DNA from: Bacillota bacterium
GTDB lineage: Bacteria; Bacillota; Clostridia; Acetivibrionales; DSM-2933
Assembly: GCA_023430975.1 (NCBI GenBank)
Contig: JAEYYB010000057.1
Coordinates: 124,001 to 188,000, forward strand
DNA length: 64,000 nucleotides
Direction of reading: 5' to 3'
The stretch's first letter is position 1; each line of letters opens with the position of its first letter. The position numbers and the translations under genes are program-made. The notes beneath the pieces are model-generated. The model worked only from the letters and a program-made list of their open reading frames with translations. It was not told the origin of the DNA and did not search any database. Below, piece after piece: positions 34,820 through 44,413 of this stretch.

Positions 34820-35176
34820 ATGTTTGGAAAAAAGGAGTTTGACGGAGTTGACAAGTTTGACACATTAATCGGGGCAGGCTCAGTTTTTGAAGGAAACATA
34901 AAATCCGAAGGTACAATACGAATTGATGGAAAAGTTATAGGGGATCTTACTGTAAATGGCGATGTGTACATAAGCACCAACGCCAGTGTAAAAGGAAATA
35001 TAAGTGCAAACAATATCCACAACGCAGGCACCGTCGACGGGAACATACAGGCCAACGGAACATTAAGACTCTTACCTACATCTAAAATAAACGGTGATAT
35101 AACTGTTCAAAACCTCATAGCAGATGAAGGAGGAGTTTTCAACGGCAAATGCACCATGAAAGAAGTCACTAAGTGA
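34820..35176 (+). CDS. Bactofilin
   Basis: Bactofilins polymerise without nucleotide into filaments that position cell-wall enzymes. The 118-residue protein is almost entirely the right-handed beta-helix core: VFEGNIKSEGTIRIDGKVIG, DLTVNGDVYISTNASVKGN, TVDGNIQANGTLRLLPTSK, with the regular short repeats typical of the DUF583 family. The N-terminal tail is short. It is downstream of the M23 peptidase gene and probably cotranscribed. A GGAGG site precedes the ATG. Confidence 0.93.
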   Translation: MFGKKEFDGVDKFDTLIGAGSVFEGNIKSEGTIRIDGKVIGDLTVNGDVYISTNASVKGNISANNIHNAGTVDGNIQANGTLRLLPTSKINGDITVQNLIADEGGVFNGKCTMKEVTK

Positions 35177-35280
35177 TTTCGTAGCCTTATTGTTGTCATG
35201 AGAAATCGCGGCGTAGAATACACCGTACTTCCTAGACATAACCCTATTTTTGTTGTGAGAAAGAGGGGCTTATTGCAAAA

Positions 35281-35301
35281 CAATATGATAATATCATATT
35301 G
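35281..35301. other. Perfect 21-bp palindrome in a 200-bp intergenic region
   Basis: CAATATGATA and TATCATATTG are perfect 10-bp arms around one base. It lies between the convergent bactofilin and helicase genes and could be a protein-binding site or a weak hairpin. A GAGGGGCT/AGCCCCTC pair (35263-35270 and 35357-35364) encloses it. Confidence 0.4.
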
Positions 35302-35382
35302 TACAGACTATAAAATATTAAGCACAATATGAAAGTGGCCAAAATTCATTTGTAGCAGCCCCTCAAATTATATAAATTTGCT

Positions 35383-38300
35383 TTATATACTTATATAATT
35401 CCCATTTTGCTTCAATCTGCCATCATTCAGCATCTCATCAACCATTTTATCTATAAAATCCTTTATATCCTCGTTGACCCTTAGAAACCCTAGTTTCTCG
35501 CACGAAACCGCTGCCACATGAGATCTTTCCAGACCAAATGATTCTTTTACAGAACTTAAAATAGCCTCAGCAATTTCTTCCTTTGAGATAAGCTCCAGCT
35601 TTCTGCTGTTAGAAGGCAAATCACTTCTATCCCTTACTATGGGTACTTTCATTGAAGATAACCACAGAAACTCATCTTTCATTACTATCCGGCCGTCCTT
35701 TATTAATAACTGGCAAGCATCACTTATGCACTTCTGAATAGAGCTTCCTGTCCTAGTCAATTTGGAATTATTAATGATCCTTTTGGTTACTTCCAGAATA
35801 TGAACGGGACTTTCAGCTTCAACTATTTTCTCTATATACGGCACAAGTCTTGCTGGACGGTAGATTTCTTCCTCCTCTATAAACGGCAGCTCTGCTGCTA
35901 TATATTTGTTTGATTTATATTTGTGTGATTTATATTTGTTTTCAATATCCTCATTATTAGTATCACAACTGCTATCAATTCTTTCAATAACAACTGCATC
36001 AATAGTACCGGTTTTATTATTAGAACCTGTTGCTTTGGATGTTGCTATTACTTTGGCTTTCTCAATTGCTTCTGCAACCCTTTTCAACTCGTCCTTTGGG
36101 TTCCTGAACCAATCCGTACTCCAAATCCTAAGAATGTTCCAGCCCTTATCTTCCAAAATAGATTGTCTTAGTCTATCCCTGTCCCTTGCCGATCTGGCAC
36201 TGTGGTACGAGGCTCCGTCACATTCTATTCCAAGAATGTATCTGTTGTTATCTTTTGGATCAACCACAGCAAGGTCAATATAAAAACCTGCACACCCAAC
36301 CTGCTTCCTTACAGAATAGCCTAAATTCGTTAAACTCACATACACTTCTTCTTCAAAGGGTGAATCACATTCCCCACCGGTTTCGACAGGTATATTTAAA
36401 TTACCGTCTCTTGCATAAGTAAGAAACGTCTTCAATGCTTTGACACCTCTCGCATTGGTCCTTGAAAGATCTATATCCTCCGGTGCAAGGTTGGTAAACA
36501 CTTCACACTTAAGCCTTGCCCTGCTTATAAGAACATTTAACCTTCGTTCCCCTCCCTCATTGTTTAAGGGGCCAAAACTCATGGCCAAATAACCTTCCTT
36601 AGTTTTACCGTAACCAACGCTGATAAATATTACATCCCTCTCATCCCCCTGTACATTTTCCAGATTCTTAACAAAGAAGGGTTCATGGGGATGCATATTG
36701 AAGTAGGTCTCTAATGACGTATCCTTCCTCCTTAATAATTCTATCTCGTCTATAATAGCCTGCATCTGTGACATGCTGAAGGCAGCAACCCCTAATGTCA
36801 GCTCAGGGCTGTTTCTGAAATGCTCAATAACCCTCTCGGCCACAAGCCTAGCCTCAGGTAAGTTAACTCTTGTGCTGCTTCTGTCATAAGCCCCATCCTT
36901 TACATAGTTATATACAAGGCCCATTTTTTTGCTTGTATTCTGGGGGCTTGGGAAAACTACAAGCTTGCTGTCATAAAACTCATAGTTGGAAACTGCAATA
37001 AGAGACTCATGGCGGCTCCTATAGTGCCATCTCAACATCCTCTGAGGTGCCTTTTGTGCTTCGAACAAGGCCAGTATGCTTTCAACATCTGCTGTTGAAT
37101 AATCATCCTCTTCACCCTCAGGGGTCACTGTCTGTTCAAAGAAGCTTGTTGGAGGCATCTGCTTGCTGTCCCCAACAACAACCGCCTGTTTTCCTCTCAT
37201 TAACGCACCAAATGCCTCTACCGGCCTAACCTGACTGGCTTCGTCAAATACGACCAAATCAAACTTAAGTCCTTCCGGAGGAAGAAAATTGGCAATTGAA
37301 ATGGGGCTCATCATGAATACAGGCTTTATTGCCTGAATAGCATTTCCCGCTTTTAACATAAGCTGACGAATTGGAAGATGCCTGGATTTTTTCTGAAATT
37401 CCCATAAAAGTACTCCCAATTGTCCCGAATCGTTATTACCCTTGGGTACATTGTCCCAATGTTTTTTCGCCAGCCTAATCTGGTTATGATTAATAAGAAA
37501 CCTGTCATAATCCTGAAACCTTTTTACGATGCTCTCGTGCTTATCCTTTGCAAACCCTGCAATAGCAGGCCTCCCATCAAATGCAATATTTAAGAGGCAC
37601 TCATACCAATTATGCTGAAGAATTATATCAAGGTTCATTTTCTTAGGATCAACATCAAGAGAATAGGTTACAAGACCTTCCAAAGACTCCTTTATTAAAG
37701 CATCGTACATATGGTTAAACACAACCATATCCTGCAGCTTTGACGAATTTTCCTTCCATAAAGCAATGCGGTCTTTTTGGCAGTTAAGCTCCAGTCCCTT
37801 CCAGTCACCTGCAGGTTGAAAGGCTTTTGCCGGGTCTAACTCTAGAAACCTTACGAGAGCATCCATGGAATCGGTATACTTCTTTAATAAGCTGTCCAAT
37901 TTATCCGCCACTAAATCCTTAATGGCCGACCAATAATTCTGATTTATAATTAAATCGGAGGGAACCTTACCATCCTGAATATCCTGGTATAAGGACATTA
38001 TCCATTCGGCCTTTACCCTTATATCCTCCCAGCTTGACTCCTCACCCTTAAAAAGGTTGCCAAAAACAGCCTTAAGGTTTTCCTTTTCCACATCTATATT
38101 CCTTAAATTTGTTTGATGCTCTATAATTGCATCACAAATAGAAATCCATTCATTGTAATTTTGAGGAGGTCCATTTTGACAAAGTCCGGTAAAAGCTGAC
38201 TTTGCTTTTCTGTATTTCCCTGATAAAAACCTCCACCACTTGCCTCTATACACATTCAACATCTGGCGTACCTCTATGACATCCTGGTTCCATGCATGAG

Positions 38301-40194
38301 GGATTATAATATTTCCATACTCCCCTTTTAGCTTTTGTATAGTTAGTCCGGCAGTAATGGCTTTACTTATTTCCGTTTTATTTATTTCCCAACGCTCATT
38401 ATTTATTTCTATTCCTGATACGTCAGGTGCTTTGGACAAACATGCAATTGCTGTTGCCAGTTTTTTTGCCGCATCAATGTTATGAGGCACTTCCAGGTTT
38501 AATGCTCCTGCTGTCCTCTCCGCCTCAGCCGCTAGAGCATCAAGATTCTTCTCTGCATCATTTATAAGCTCATTAAGCCGTGGTTCTTCAGTGGGAAGGT
38601 AAACTTTTCTCATACTTCCCCAAAATGGATGTTTTACAGGCATTCCCATTGCCTTAAGATGAGCATCATAATCCTTGACAATTGATTCTTTCCTAATAAA
38701 ATCATCTTTTTTCCATGTCTCCATATCCTTAAAAGAAACTTTGGGAAATAGGAAATCGGGATAATTCCTCTTTAGACGCATTAAGGCACCAAAAAGCTGT
38801 ATAGGCGTCATATAGCTTTCTTCGACAGGTGTATTCAATGCTTCGCAGTAGTCATTCAGTTTGTCTCTGCTCTCTAAAAGAAGGTTCATTTCCGAACTGA
38901 TATCCTTTAATTTTGGTTCTCCCAGCTCATAGACCCGCTTTAGCTCTGCTAAAAGTGCCTTTTTATTTGATTTCTGGCTGTGGAGCTCCAAACAGGCATC
39001 TCCTAAGCCTATTTTATCCAATCTCCTTTTTACAACTTCCAGTGCAGCCATCTTTTCAGACACAAACAACACTTTTTTACCTGCATCAATTGCATCAGCA
39101 ATTATGTTAGTGATGGTCTGGGACTTTCCTGTTCCGGGAGGTCCCTGTATAACCAGGTTATGGCCTGCCTGAACATCTGATAACGCCAATATCTGGGTAC
39201 TGTCGGCATCTACCACATGGTTTATTTTTTCAGGTGTTAGAAACTTATCAATTTGTTCATTTTCTGAAATCCTGCTGCCATTATCTTTAAAGCCTGTTCC
39301 AAGCAAGGCATCCAAAATGCTGTTGGTATCAGGTTTTAAATCTTCGGGCCATATATCCAAATCAAGATCCTTATACATCAGGTATTTACCGAAAGAAAAG
39401 AATCCTACACACATAAAATCAGGCTCTATCTTCCAATCCGAATACCTTTGTACCGCCTGACCCATCTGGTTCATATACTCTATAATGTCCTGATCTTCCG
39501 AATCCTCAAATGCTGGAATTGAAATTTTGTGTTCAGTTGAAAGCTTTTTTATAAGGGACAGGTTCTCTTGAATTTCTTCGCCTGTATATCTCAGCCTGAA
39601 AAGCTCTCTTCCATTTGTTCTTACCAGTTCAACCGGTACAAGAATACAAGGTGCACAAAGTTCCTTACCAGTACTATTGTCTTCTATATATCTAAGCATA
39701 CCAAAAGTGAGGAAAAGGTTATTAACACCCTGCTCTTCTATAAAAGTTCTGGCGGCATAAAATGTATTTAGCAGCCTTGTTTGCAGGTCCTTTTCAGTGT
39801 ATGGTGTTTGAAGCCTGTTGTCCTTTACCGTTTCTTCCTTAGTGGCCTGGATTGTTTCTTTTTGTTCACTCTGGTCCGACTCTTTATTCCCATCAACTAT
39901 GTTCTCATCAACTTTATTCTCAACTACTTTATTTTCATCTACTTTGTTCCCATCTACTTTGTTCTCATCTACTTTATTCTTGTCAAGCAGTATATCAAGT
40001 TTCTCTTTTACCGGATCAAACAGCAAAGACTTTTCTTCTTTGACAAGAATTCTATATATTTCTCCCGACAGCTCATTAATAATTTCTACCCCTTTTGATT
40101 TAAGCGGGCGATAATTTAAAAAAGGATTTTTGAGGCTTAAGTCCAAGAGCTCAACCCTAGACTCTTCAAGTCTTTTTTTTACAGCTTCTGCCAT
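35383..40194 (-). CDS. DUF4011-type SF1 helicase with C-terminal Vsr-like nuclease
   Basis: The 1603-residue protein starts with a DUF4011 region (LEESRVELLDLSLKNPFLNY). A low-complexity insert of NKVDE repeats follows (about 72-106). The SF1 helicase has Walker A QGPPGTGKSQT (350-360), Walker B VVFDEASQ, VVGDSKQMPP, the RWHYRSRHESLI motif and late NVLISRARLK. A PD-(D/E)XK nuclease of the REase_MTES_1575/Vsr kind comes next (ILGIECDGASYH, ILRIWSTDWFRNP), then a DUF3320-like C-terminus. This architecture is frequent in bacterial defence islands. Here it stands alone among housekeeping and cell-wall genes, so an antiviral role is inference. Start at 40194 is chosen from GGGAG 8 nt upstream. Confidence 0.9.
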   Translation of the reverse strand: MAEAVKKRLEESRVELLDLSLKNPFLNYRPLKSKGVEIINELSGEIYRILVKEEKSLLFDPVKEKLDILLDKNKVDENKVDGNKVDENKVVENKVDENIVDGNKESDQSEQKETIQATKEETVKDNRLQTPYTEKDLQTRLLNTFYAARTFIEEQGVNNLFLTFGMLRYIEDNSTGKELCAPCILVPVELVRTNGRELFRLRYTGEEIQENLSLIKKLSTEHKISIPAFEDSEDQDIIEYMNQMGQAVQRYSDWKIEPDFMCVGFFSFGKYLMYKDLDLDIWPEDLKPDTNSILDALLGTGFKDNGSRISENEQIDKFLTPEKINHVVDADSTQILALSDVQAGHNLVIQGPPGTGKSQTITNIIADAIDAGKKVLFVSEKMAALEVVKRRLDKIGLGDACLELHSQKSNKKALLAELKRVYELGEPKLKDISSEMNLLLESRDKLNDYCEALNTPVEESYMTPIQLFGALMRLKRNYPDFLFPKVSFKDMETWKKDDFIRKESIVKDYDAHLKAMGMPVKHPFWGSMRKVYLPTEEPRLNELINDAEKNLDALAAEAERTAGALNLEVPHNIDAAKKLATAIACLSKAPDVSGIEINNERWEINKTEISKAITAGLTIQKLKGEYGNIIIPHAWNQDVIEVRQMLNVYRGKWWRFLSGKYRKAKSAFTGLCQNGPPQNYNEWISICDAIIEHQTNLRNIDVEKENLKAVFGNLFKGEESSWEDIRVKAEWIMSLYQDIQDGKVPSDLIINQNYWSAIKDLVADKLDSLLKKYTDSMDALVRFLELDPAKAFQPAGDWKGLELNCQKDRIALWKENSSKLQDMVVFNHMYDALIKESLEGLVTYSLDVDPKKMNLDIILQHNWYECLLNIAFDGRPAIAGFAKDKHESIVKRFQDYDRFLINHNQIRLAKKHWDNVPKGNNDSGQLGVLLWEFQKKSRHLPIRQLMLKAGNAIQAIKPVFMMSPISIANFLPPEGLKFDLVVFDEASQVRPVEAFGALMRGKQAVVVGDSKQMPPTSFFEQTVTPEGEEDDYSTADVESILALFEAQKAPQRMLRWHYRSRHESLIAVSNYEFYDSKLVVFPSPQNTSKKMGLVYNYVKDGAYDRSSTRVNLPEARLVAERVIEHFRNSPELTLGVAAFSMSQMQAIIDEIELLRRKDTSLETYFNMHPHEPFFVKNLENVQGDERDVIFISVGYGKTKEGYLAMSFGPLNNEGGERRLNVLISRARLKCEVFTNLAPEDIDLSRTNARGVKALKTFLTYARDGNLNIPVETGGECDSPFEEEVYVSLTNLGYSVRKQVGCAGFYIDLAVVDPKDNNRYILGIECDGASYHSARSARDRDRLRQSILEDKGWNILRIWSTDWFRNPKDELKRVAEAIEKAKVIATSKATGSNNKTGTIDAVVIERIDSSCDTNNEDIENKYKSHKYKSNKYIAAELPFIEEEEIYRPARLVPYIEKIVEAESPVHILEVTKRIINNSKLTRTGSSIQKCISDACQLLIKDGRIVMKDEFLWLSSMKVPIVRDRSDLPSNSRKLELISKEEIAEAILSSVKESFGLERSHVAAVSCEKLGFLRVNEDIKDFIDKMVDEMLNDGRLKQNGNYISI
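39884..39982 (-). repeat. 15-bp in-frame minisatellite in the helicase gene
   Basis: Six to seven 15-bp units encode NKVDE, NKVDG, NKVDE, NKVVE, NKVDE, NIVDG and a degenerate last unit. Unit-number changes would keep the reading frame. The insert sits between the DUF4011 region and the helicase core. Confidence 0.9.
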
Positions 40195-40330
40195 TAAAGT
40201 CACTCCCAACAATTTGTTTATACCTATAAAAATTATACTATATGTTAACGAATAAATGAAACACTTCCGATTCTGATGATATGTTCACAAGTTAAGCTGA
40301 TCTTAAACATTATCTTTTCAAAACACAACA

Positions 40331-40360
40331 AAGGCCTGAAAGTATGACCCTTCAAGCCTC
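40331..40360 (-). terminator. Probable terminator of the GH9 gene
   Basis: On the minus strand AGGCTTGAA pairs with TTTCAGGCCT around a short loop and is followed by TTTGTTGTGTTTTG. It lies about 80 bp after the GH9 stop codon. Confidence 0.6.
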
Positions 40361-40437
40361 TGCTCTGATTCACAGTACATTCATTTTTGATTAAAATTGC
40401 TTAGCATTATACATTAGTACTTTTCATATGGATTTAC

Positions 40438-43005
40438 TTATAAAGTATACCCAAATTTTAGTGCAAGCTTTACTATATCAGACATATTTATTATACCGTC
40501 ATTGTTTAAGTCACATTTTTTATCAAATCCAGCATCATCCTTTGTTAATCCAAAGGCTTTGGCTATCAGAACTACATCCGCCATATTTACAGAACCATCC
40601 TTGTTGATATCTTCAATAATATACAATTGAGTTGGAGCTATCGTTGGTTCAATAATTTCCAATTGATGAATTGTTTCTATCACATCAACATAATATGTAA
40701 CCCAAGACAATGCAGCATTTAAGTTTATTTTTACTTCGTTGGTTGACCAGGAATCTTCATTATCTATATAGCATTTCTGTGCCGGAGCATGGTTAATCTT
40801 CAACCCAAATGCTGAAACATATGGGTCCTGACAACCTGAGTTTGGTCCTCCTGTGAGGAACCCTGGGGGCACTGACGGAAATGAAGAGTCCACCTGAGGA
40901 CAGAAGAACCTGTGGTGAGGGTATTTCAACGGATTTTCTCCGTATCCTGATATATAGCACTGAATCAATGGATTACGCCCCATTAAATAATCCATAGCCT
41001 CGGTCATTCCATAAAAATATTTACTTGTACCACTTAAATCAAATGCATATGCCAATACAATTGCCTTATTAACAACATATGCATTAGAATCCCATGGATA
41101 TCCGGTTATATTCTCATTTGCACCTGCAAAATTATCGATATACTCGGCTTCAGCTAAAGGTATTCCATAACCCTCTTCCTTCTGAATCTCAATACAGTTA
41201 TCTGCTGCCTCTTTTATGCTTTCAACCGCTTGTGGGAACTCCTTATCCTTATGAAGAACAAGCGTCAGAGTACCCAAGCCTCCTGTCGCACATCTGTCGA
41301 AGCATCCACCCATACCTTCAAATTCACCTGTAAGTGTAATCGGCATCTTTTGGCTTTCCTTATAACCTTTAAGATCTGTTAGGTATTCTTTTTCCCCAGT
41401 TGTAACATACATTTCACATGCTGCCCAGTAGAAATCATCTTCTACATTGTTGTCACCATATGTATATGTGCCTATGTCTACTTGGTATGGATAGAATATT
41501 GCCGGATTTGCTTTAGCTGCCTTGTAAGCTCTCTCAGCTGCAGCCATGCATTTATCCGAAAAAGAGGGGTCAATATCTTTCCATATACGTGCAGCTTGGG
41601 CAGCACAGGCAGCCAGATTTAACGTTGCTGCTGTTGTAGGAGGATAATATACCCTTTTTTGTGTATCCTGATCAGGGCGTGTCGCTAATGCAGTCCATGC
41701 CTCATCGCCCATCTTATGTATTGCCATGCCTGCTCTGTCATATCCTTCAGGTATCTGCATTCTAAGCATCCATTCCATTTCCCAACGTGTCTCATCAAGT
41801 AAATCATTTATTTTATTACCACTCTCTGGGATATTCATCTTACCGTCACCAAAAGTATCATCAACACCATATTTCTTAGAGTGCTCATATTGGTTTTGCA
41901 GTATCCACAAGGCCAAACCACCATTCACCATATATTTGCCATGATCACCTGCATCATACCAGCCACCGGTAGCATCAACGCTTTCAGGTCCTACATAGTC
42001 CTTTCCCGAAGCAAGTGCAGCTATATCCTTTACATGTCCGGCAGGGCGTGCCCATTTACTATCCACACAGTATGGCATTGCTATCTCCACACCGCTTCTT
42101 GCATGATAAAAATATTTAAGTGCATCATATTTCATATTTGAATATATGTCTGTCCCTATGTCAAAAGAAAAACTTGTGGCTGATCCTGCTACCAATTGAT
42201 AACCTTTACCCGGTTTCGTGTAACTGGAAAAATCAATTATTTGAAGATACTCACCTGCTGCATGGTCTGGCCGACTGTTACCCGATTGGGATCCAAATGT
42301 TGTTGTAGTACCAGAAGCAACAACCCTTCCTGAACTATCCTTTAAATCCCATTTTGTCGAGGAACTCCCCTGACTGACCTTTAAAGTAGCCTTTTTAGCT
42401 GCATTAGGAAGGTATCCCAACTGGTTTACGCGGATATCCCTAGGCGGAGTAGGATATGTGGGTATAGGTGGAGCAGAATCACAATCCAAAGACATGGATA
42501 TAAAACTAATCTCATAGGGCAATTCCCCAGCTAAATTGCCACCCAGCAGAAATGAAAACTCCGCATTTCGGCTGTCTTTTTCAGCTGTAAACTTTTGGCT
42601 TACTGTAAGCACCTCATTAGCCGTAACGCTAAATGGTGTCCAATTATTGTTCCATGCTTCCCAATATGGTTCACTCATATCACCAATTTTGGCATAAACC
42701 TTGCAATCCTTTGTGGCAGTGAGAGAAAATTTTACTGTATAAGTCCGGCCTTTATTTATCGATATTTCTCTGTGCCTAATTTGCACATCCCAATTCTCTG
42801 TCCCTTTCCGGTCAATATGAACTGTGTATTTTCCATCCTTGACAAAAGAATATGAATTACTTTCATCACTTTCAGACACATGCCAAGGCAAGCTTACTCC
42901 GCTTGTAAAATCACATGTTTGGAGCATTTCATAGGCACTACACGATACCTTGGCTGCAAACATGGTTAGAAGTGCCATACCCATTACCAGTATCTTTTTT
43001 CGCAT
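40438..43005 (-). CDS. Cellulosomal family 9 cellobiohydrolase (CelK-like)
   Basis: The 855-residue secreted protein has a signal peptide (1-24), a CBM4-type module (about 27-172) and an Ig-like domain (188-282, DIRVNQLGYLPNAAKKATLK). The GH9 catalytic domain (about 288-770) shows DAGDHGKY (351-358, base/nucleophile Asp pair), HHRFFCPQ and the proton donor in NEVKINLNAAL (about E757). The C-terminal dockerin (799-855) has calcium loops DINKDGSVNMADV and DLNNDGIINMSDI. The domain order and length match CelK of Clostridium thermocellum, which releases cellobiose from cellulose. The dockerin tethers it to scaffoldin. Start at 43005 is preferred because GGGGAA lies 8 nt upstream; an upstream in-frame extension lacks a ribosome site. 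Confidence 0.93.
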   Translation of the reverse strand: MRKKILVMGMALLTMFAAKVSCSAYEMLQTCDFTSGVSLPWHVSESDESNSYSFVKDGKYTVHIDRKGTENWDVQIRHREISINKGRTYTVKFSLTATKDCKVYAKIGDMSEPYWEAWNNNWTPFSVTANEVLTVSQKFTAEKDSRNAEFSFLLGGNLAGELPYEISFISMSLDCDSAPPIPTYPTPPRDIRVNQLGYLPNAAKKATLKVSQGSSSTKWDLKDSSGRVVASGTTTTFGSQSGNSRPDHAAGEYLQIIDFSSYTKPGKGYQLVAGSATSFSFDIGTDIYSNMKYDALKYFYHARSGVEIAMPYCVDSKWARPAGHVKDIAALASGKDYVGPESVDATGGWYDAGDHGKYMVNGGLALWILQNQYEHSKKYGVDDTFGDGKMNIPESGNKINDLLDETRWEMEWMLRMQIPEGYDRAGMAIHKMGDEAWTALATRPDQDTQKRVYYPPTTAATLNLAACAAQAARIWKDIDPSFSDKCMAAAERAYKAAKANPAIFYPYQVDIGTYTYGDNNVEDDFYWAACEMYVTTGEKEYLTDLKGYKESQKMPITLTGEFEGMGGCFDRCATGGLGTLTLVLHKDKEFPQAVESIKEAADNCIEIQKEEGYGIPLAEAEYIDNFAGANENITGYPWDSNAYVVNKAIVLAYAFDLSGTSKYFYGMTEAMDYLMGRNPLIQCYISGYGENPLKYPHHRFFCPQVDSSFPSVPPGFLTGGPNSGCQDPYVSAFGLKINHAPAQKCYIDNEDSWSTNEVKINLNAALSWVTYYVDVIETIHQLEIIEPTIAPTQLYIIEDINKDGSVNMADVVLIAKAFGLTKDDAGFDKKCDLNNDGIINMSDIVKLALKFGYTL

Positions 43006-43055
43006 ATTCATTTCCCCATTCCTATATAAAATGTATTTATTTATTTCAGAAGGTA

Positions 43056-43436
43056 TTAAGTAAATGGAGTACATTTGTTATTCCATACTTCGCCATAAGG
43101 TTCACCTCTGTCACCAATCTTAGCGTAAACCTTGGTACTTTTATCTGCCGTTAGTGAAAATCTTACTTCATATTTCCGACCTTGAACAATGGATATTTCT
43201 CTGTGCCTTACCTGTACATCCCATTTGTTTAATCCCTTCTTGTCAATATGCACAACATATTTTCCGTCCTCCACATATGTATAGGCATGATCCTCAGCTG
43301 CTTCGCCCAAGTGCCAGGGCAAACTTACACCACTTCTGAAATCCGTAGTTTGTAGCAGCTCTCCTGCACTGCACATTCCCTTCAGAGCCAGAAGTGTAAA
43401 CAAAATCATACAAAACATAGATAACTTTTTAGACAT
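43056..43436 (-). pseudogene. Truncated tandem copy of the GH9 enzyme N-terminus (signal peptide plus partial CBM4)
   Basis: The 126-residue product has its own GGGGGG ribosome site and signal peptide (KKLSMFCMILFTLLALKGMC). It then follows the neighbouring GH9 protein closely (SGVSLPWH, VQVRHREISI, KVYAKIGD, WNN). It ends at KCTPFT exactly where the homologue continues with SVTANEVL. The frame closes within a few bases of the break, 51 bp before the GH9 start. In C. thermocellum two similar genes, celK and cbhA, are adjacent, so this is probably what remains of a second enzyme gene after deletion. It could still be secreted as a small carbohydrate-binding fragment. Confidence 0.85.
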
Positions 43437-43689
43437 TTTAATTCCCCCCATTTTATTTTTCTTTTATAAATTTACTGCTTAATAGAAATAAAAAAAACAA
43501 AAAGCCTTATAAATGTTAATATCAGGCTTATTATATCAATTTATGAGACTCAAAACAATTGTACAATTGGGTAATAAGTTACAAAAATTGCTGTAGTTAT
43601 AATGCTGTTCATTTTACACATTATTCTACAAATGTAAAAAGCCCATGTAATAATTTTGTCAACCTTGATTGCTGCTGTTAGAAATCATA

Positions 43690-43794
43690 CATATTAAAAG
43701 TGATAAATCTATTACATTTGTCTGTCGCAAATCCCGTTGAACCGCTCGTTATTTGCTCCGCCAAATGTAAGATTATTAACACTTTTAATATATA
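43690..43794 (-). repeat. Dispersed palindromic element, copy G
   Basis: Full-length copy. Outer arms ATATTAAAAGTG/CACTTTTAATAT, inner arms TTACATTTG/CAAATGTAA, core TCGCAAATCCCGTTGAACCG and TTATTTGCTCCGCC. It lies in the 440-bp gap (43437-43878) between the truncated GH9 copy and the XRE gene. The rest of that gap holds only a weak AAGCCT/AGGCTT hairpin near 43500. Confidence 0.93.
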
Positions 43795-43816
43795 AAATAA
43801 ACATGAATTTTTCACG

Positions 43817-43850
43817 TAAAAAAAAGACACTTCCCAATGGAAATGCCTTT
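43817..43850 (-). terminator. Terminator of the XRE regulator gene
   Basis: On the minus strand GGCATTTCC and GGGAAGTGTC pair with one or two G-U pairs around ATT, followed by eight T. It lies about 30 bp beyond the stop codon. Confidence 0.75.
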
Positions 43851-43878
43851 TCATAGACCATATAAAATTTACTGATTT

Positions 43879-44340
43879 TTACTCCAAATCGTATTTAATT
43901 ATCTGAAGTGCCATATACCTTTTTAATATAGTCTCAATTTGTATGTAAATATCCTCCAGGAACAATGCATACAACATCTGATCCTCAACAAGGTATTTAC
44001 TTTCCAATGCCTTATCTATAATATTGCATAATTTTTTTAAAATATCCTTGTCCTCCATCACCTTATAGTTCCTGTCCTTAGCCAAAACCAGCTTTAGAAG
44101 GGATGGAATCTTAACATTGATGTTTTCACCTTCTTTTTCAAGGCCAAGAAGCATATCAATATCAATGTTCAGTTCTTTTATTATTCTGAGTATGGTTTCA
44201 AGTTTCGGATTTACCTTGTGACCATTTTCCAGTTGCGACAGATAGCCTGGCGATATTCCTACCAGTTTTGCAAAATCAGTCAGACCATATTTTTTCTCTT
44301 CCCTCTTAAGTCTTATTATCTCTCCCACTTTTATTTCCAT
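43879..44340 (-). CDS. XRE-family transcriptional regulator
   Basis: The 153-residue protein has a Cro/C1-type helix-turn-helix at about residues 8-62 (IIRLKREEKKYGLTDFAKLV, GISPGYLSQLENGHKVNPKL). The C-terminal helical region has no recognised domain. No toxin-like partner adjoins it, so it is not clearly an antitoxin. The start at 44340 follows GGGAGGGATTAAGTTT. The gene stands between tyrS and the GH9 locus, on the same strand as both; a role in the cellulase region is possible only by position. Confidence 0.85.
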   Translation of the reverse strand: MEIKVGEIIRLKREEKKYGLTDFAKLVGISPGYLSQLENGHKVNPKLETILRIIKELNIDIDMLLGLEKEGENINVKIPSLLKLVLAKDRNYKVMEDKDILKKLCNIIDKALESKYLVEDQMLYALFLEDIYIQIETILKRYMALQIIKYDLE

Positions 44341-44393
44341 AAACTTAATCCCTCCCACACTCATAATAATGTCGAAGTAAAAAGCTTTTAATC

Positions 44394-44413
44394 TATATTA
44401 AAGTGTTAATCTA
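44394..44413. repeat. Half-site of the palindromic element at the tyrS 3' end
   Basis: TATATTAAAGTGTTAATCT resembles one outer arm of the dispersed element and overlaps the last codons and stop codon of tyrS. It is short, so the link is tentative. Confidence 0.4.

Noticed and set aside
43879..44340. XRE protein as the antitoxin of a toxin-antitoxin pair
   Set aside because: No small toxin-like gene adjoins it; the neighbours are tyrS and, past a gap, the truncated GH9 copy.
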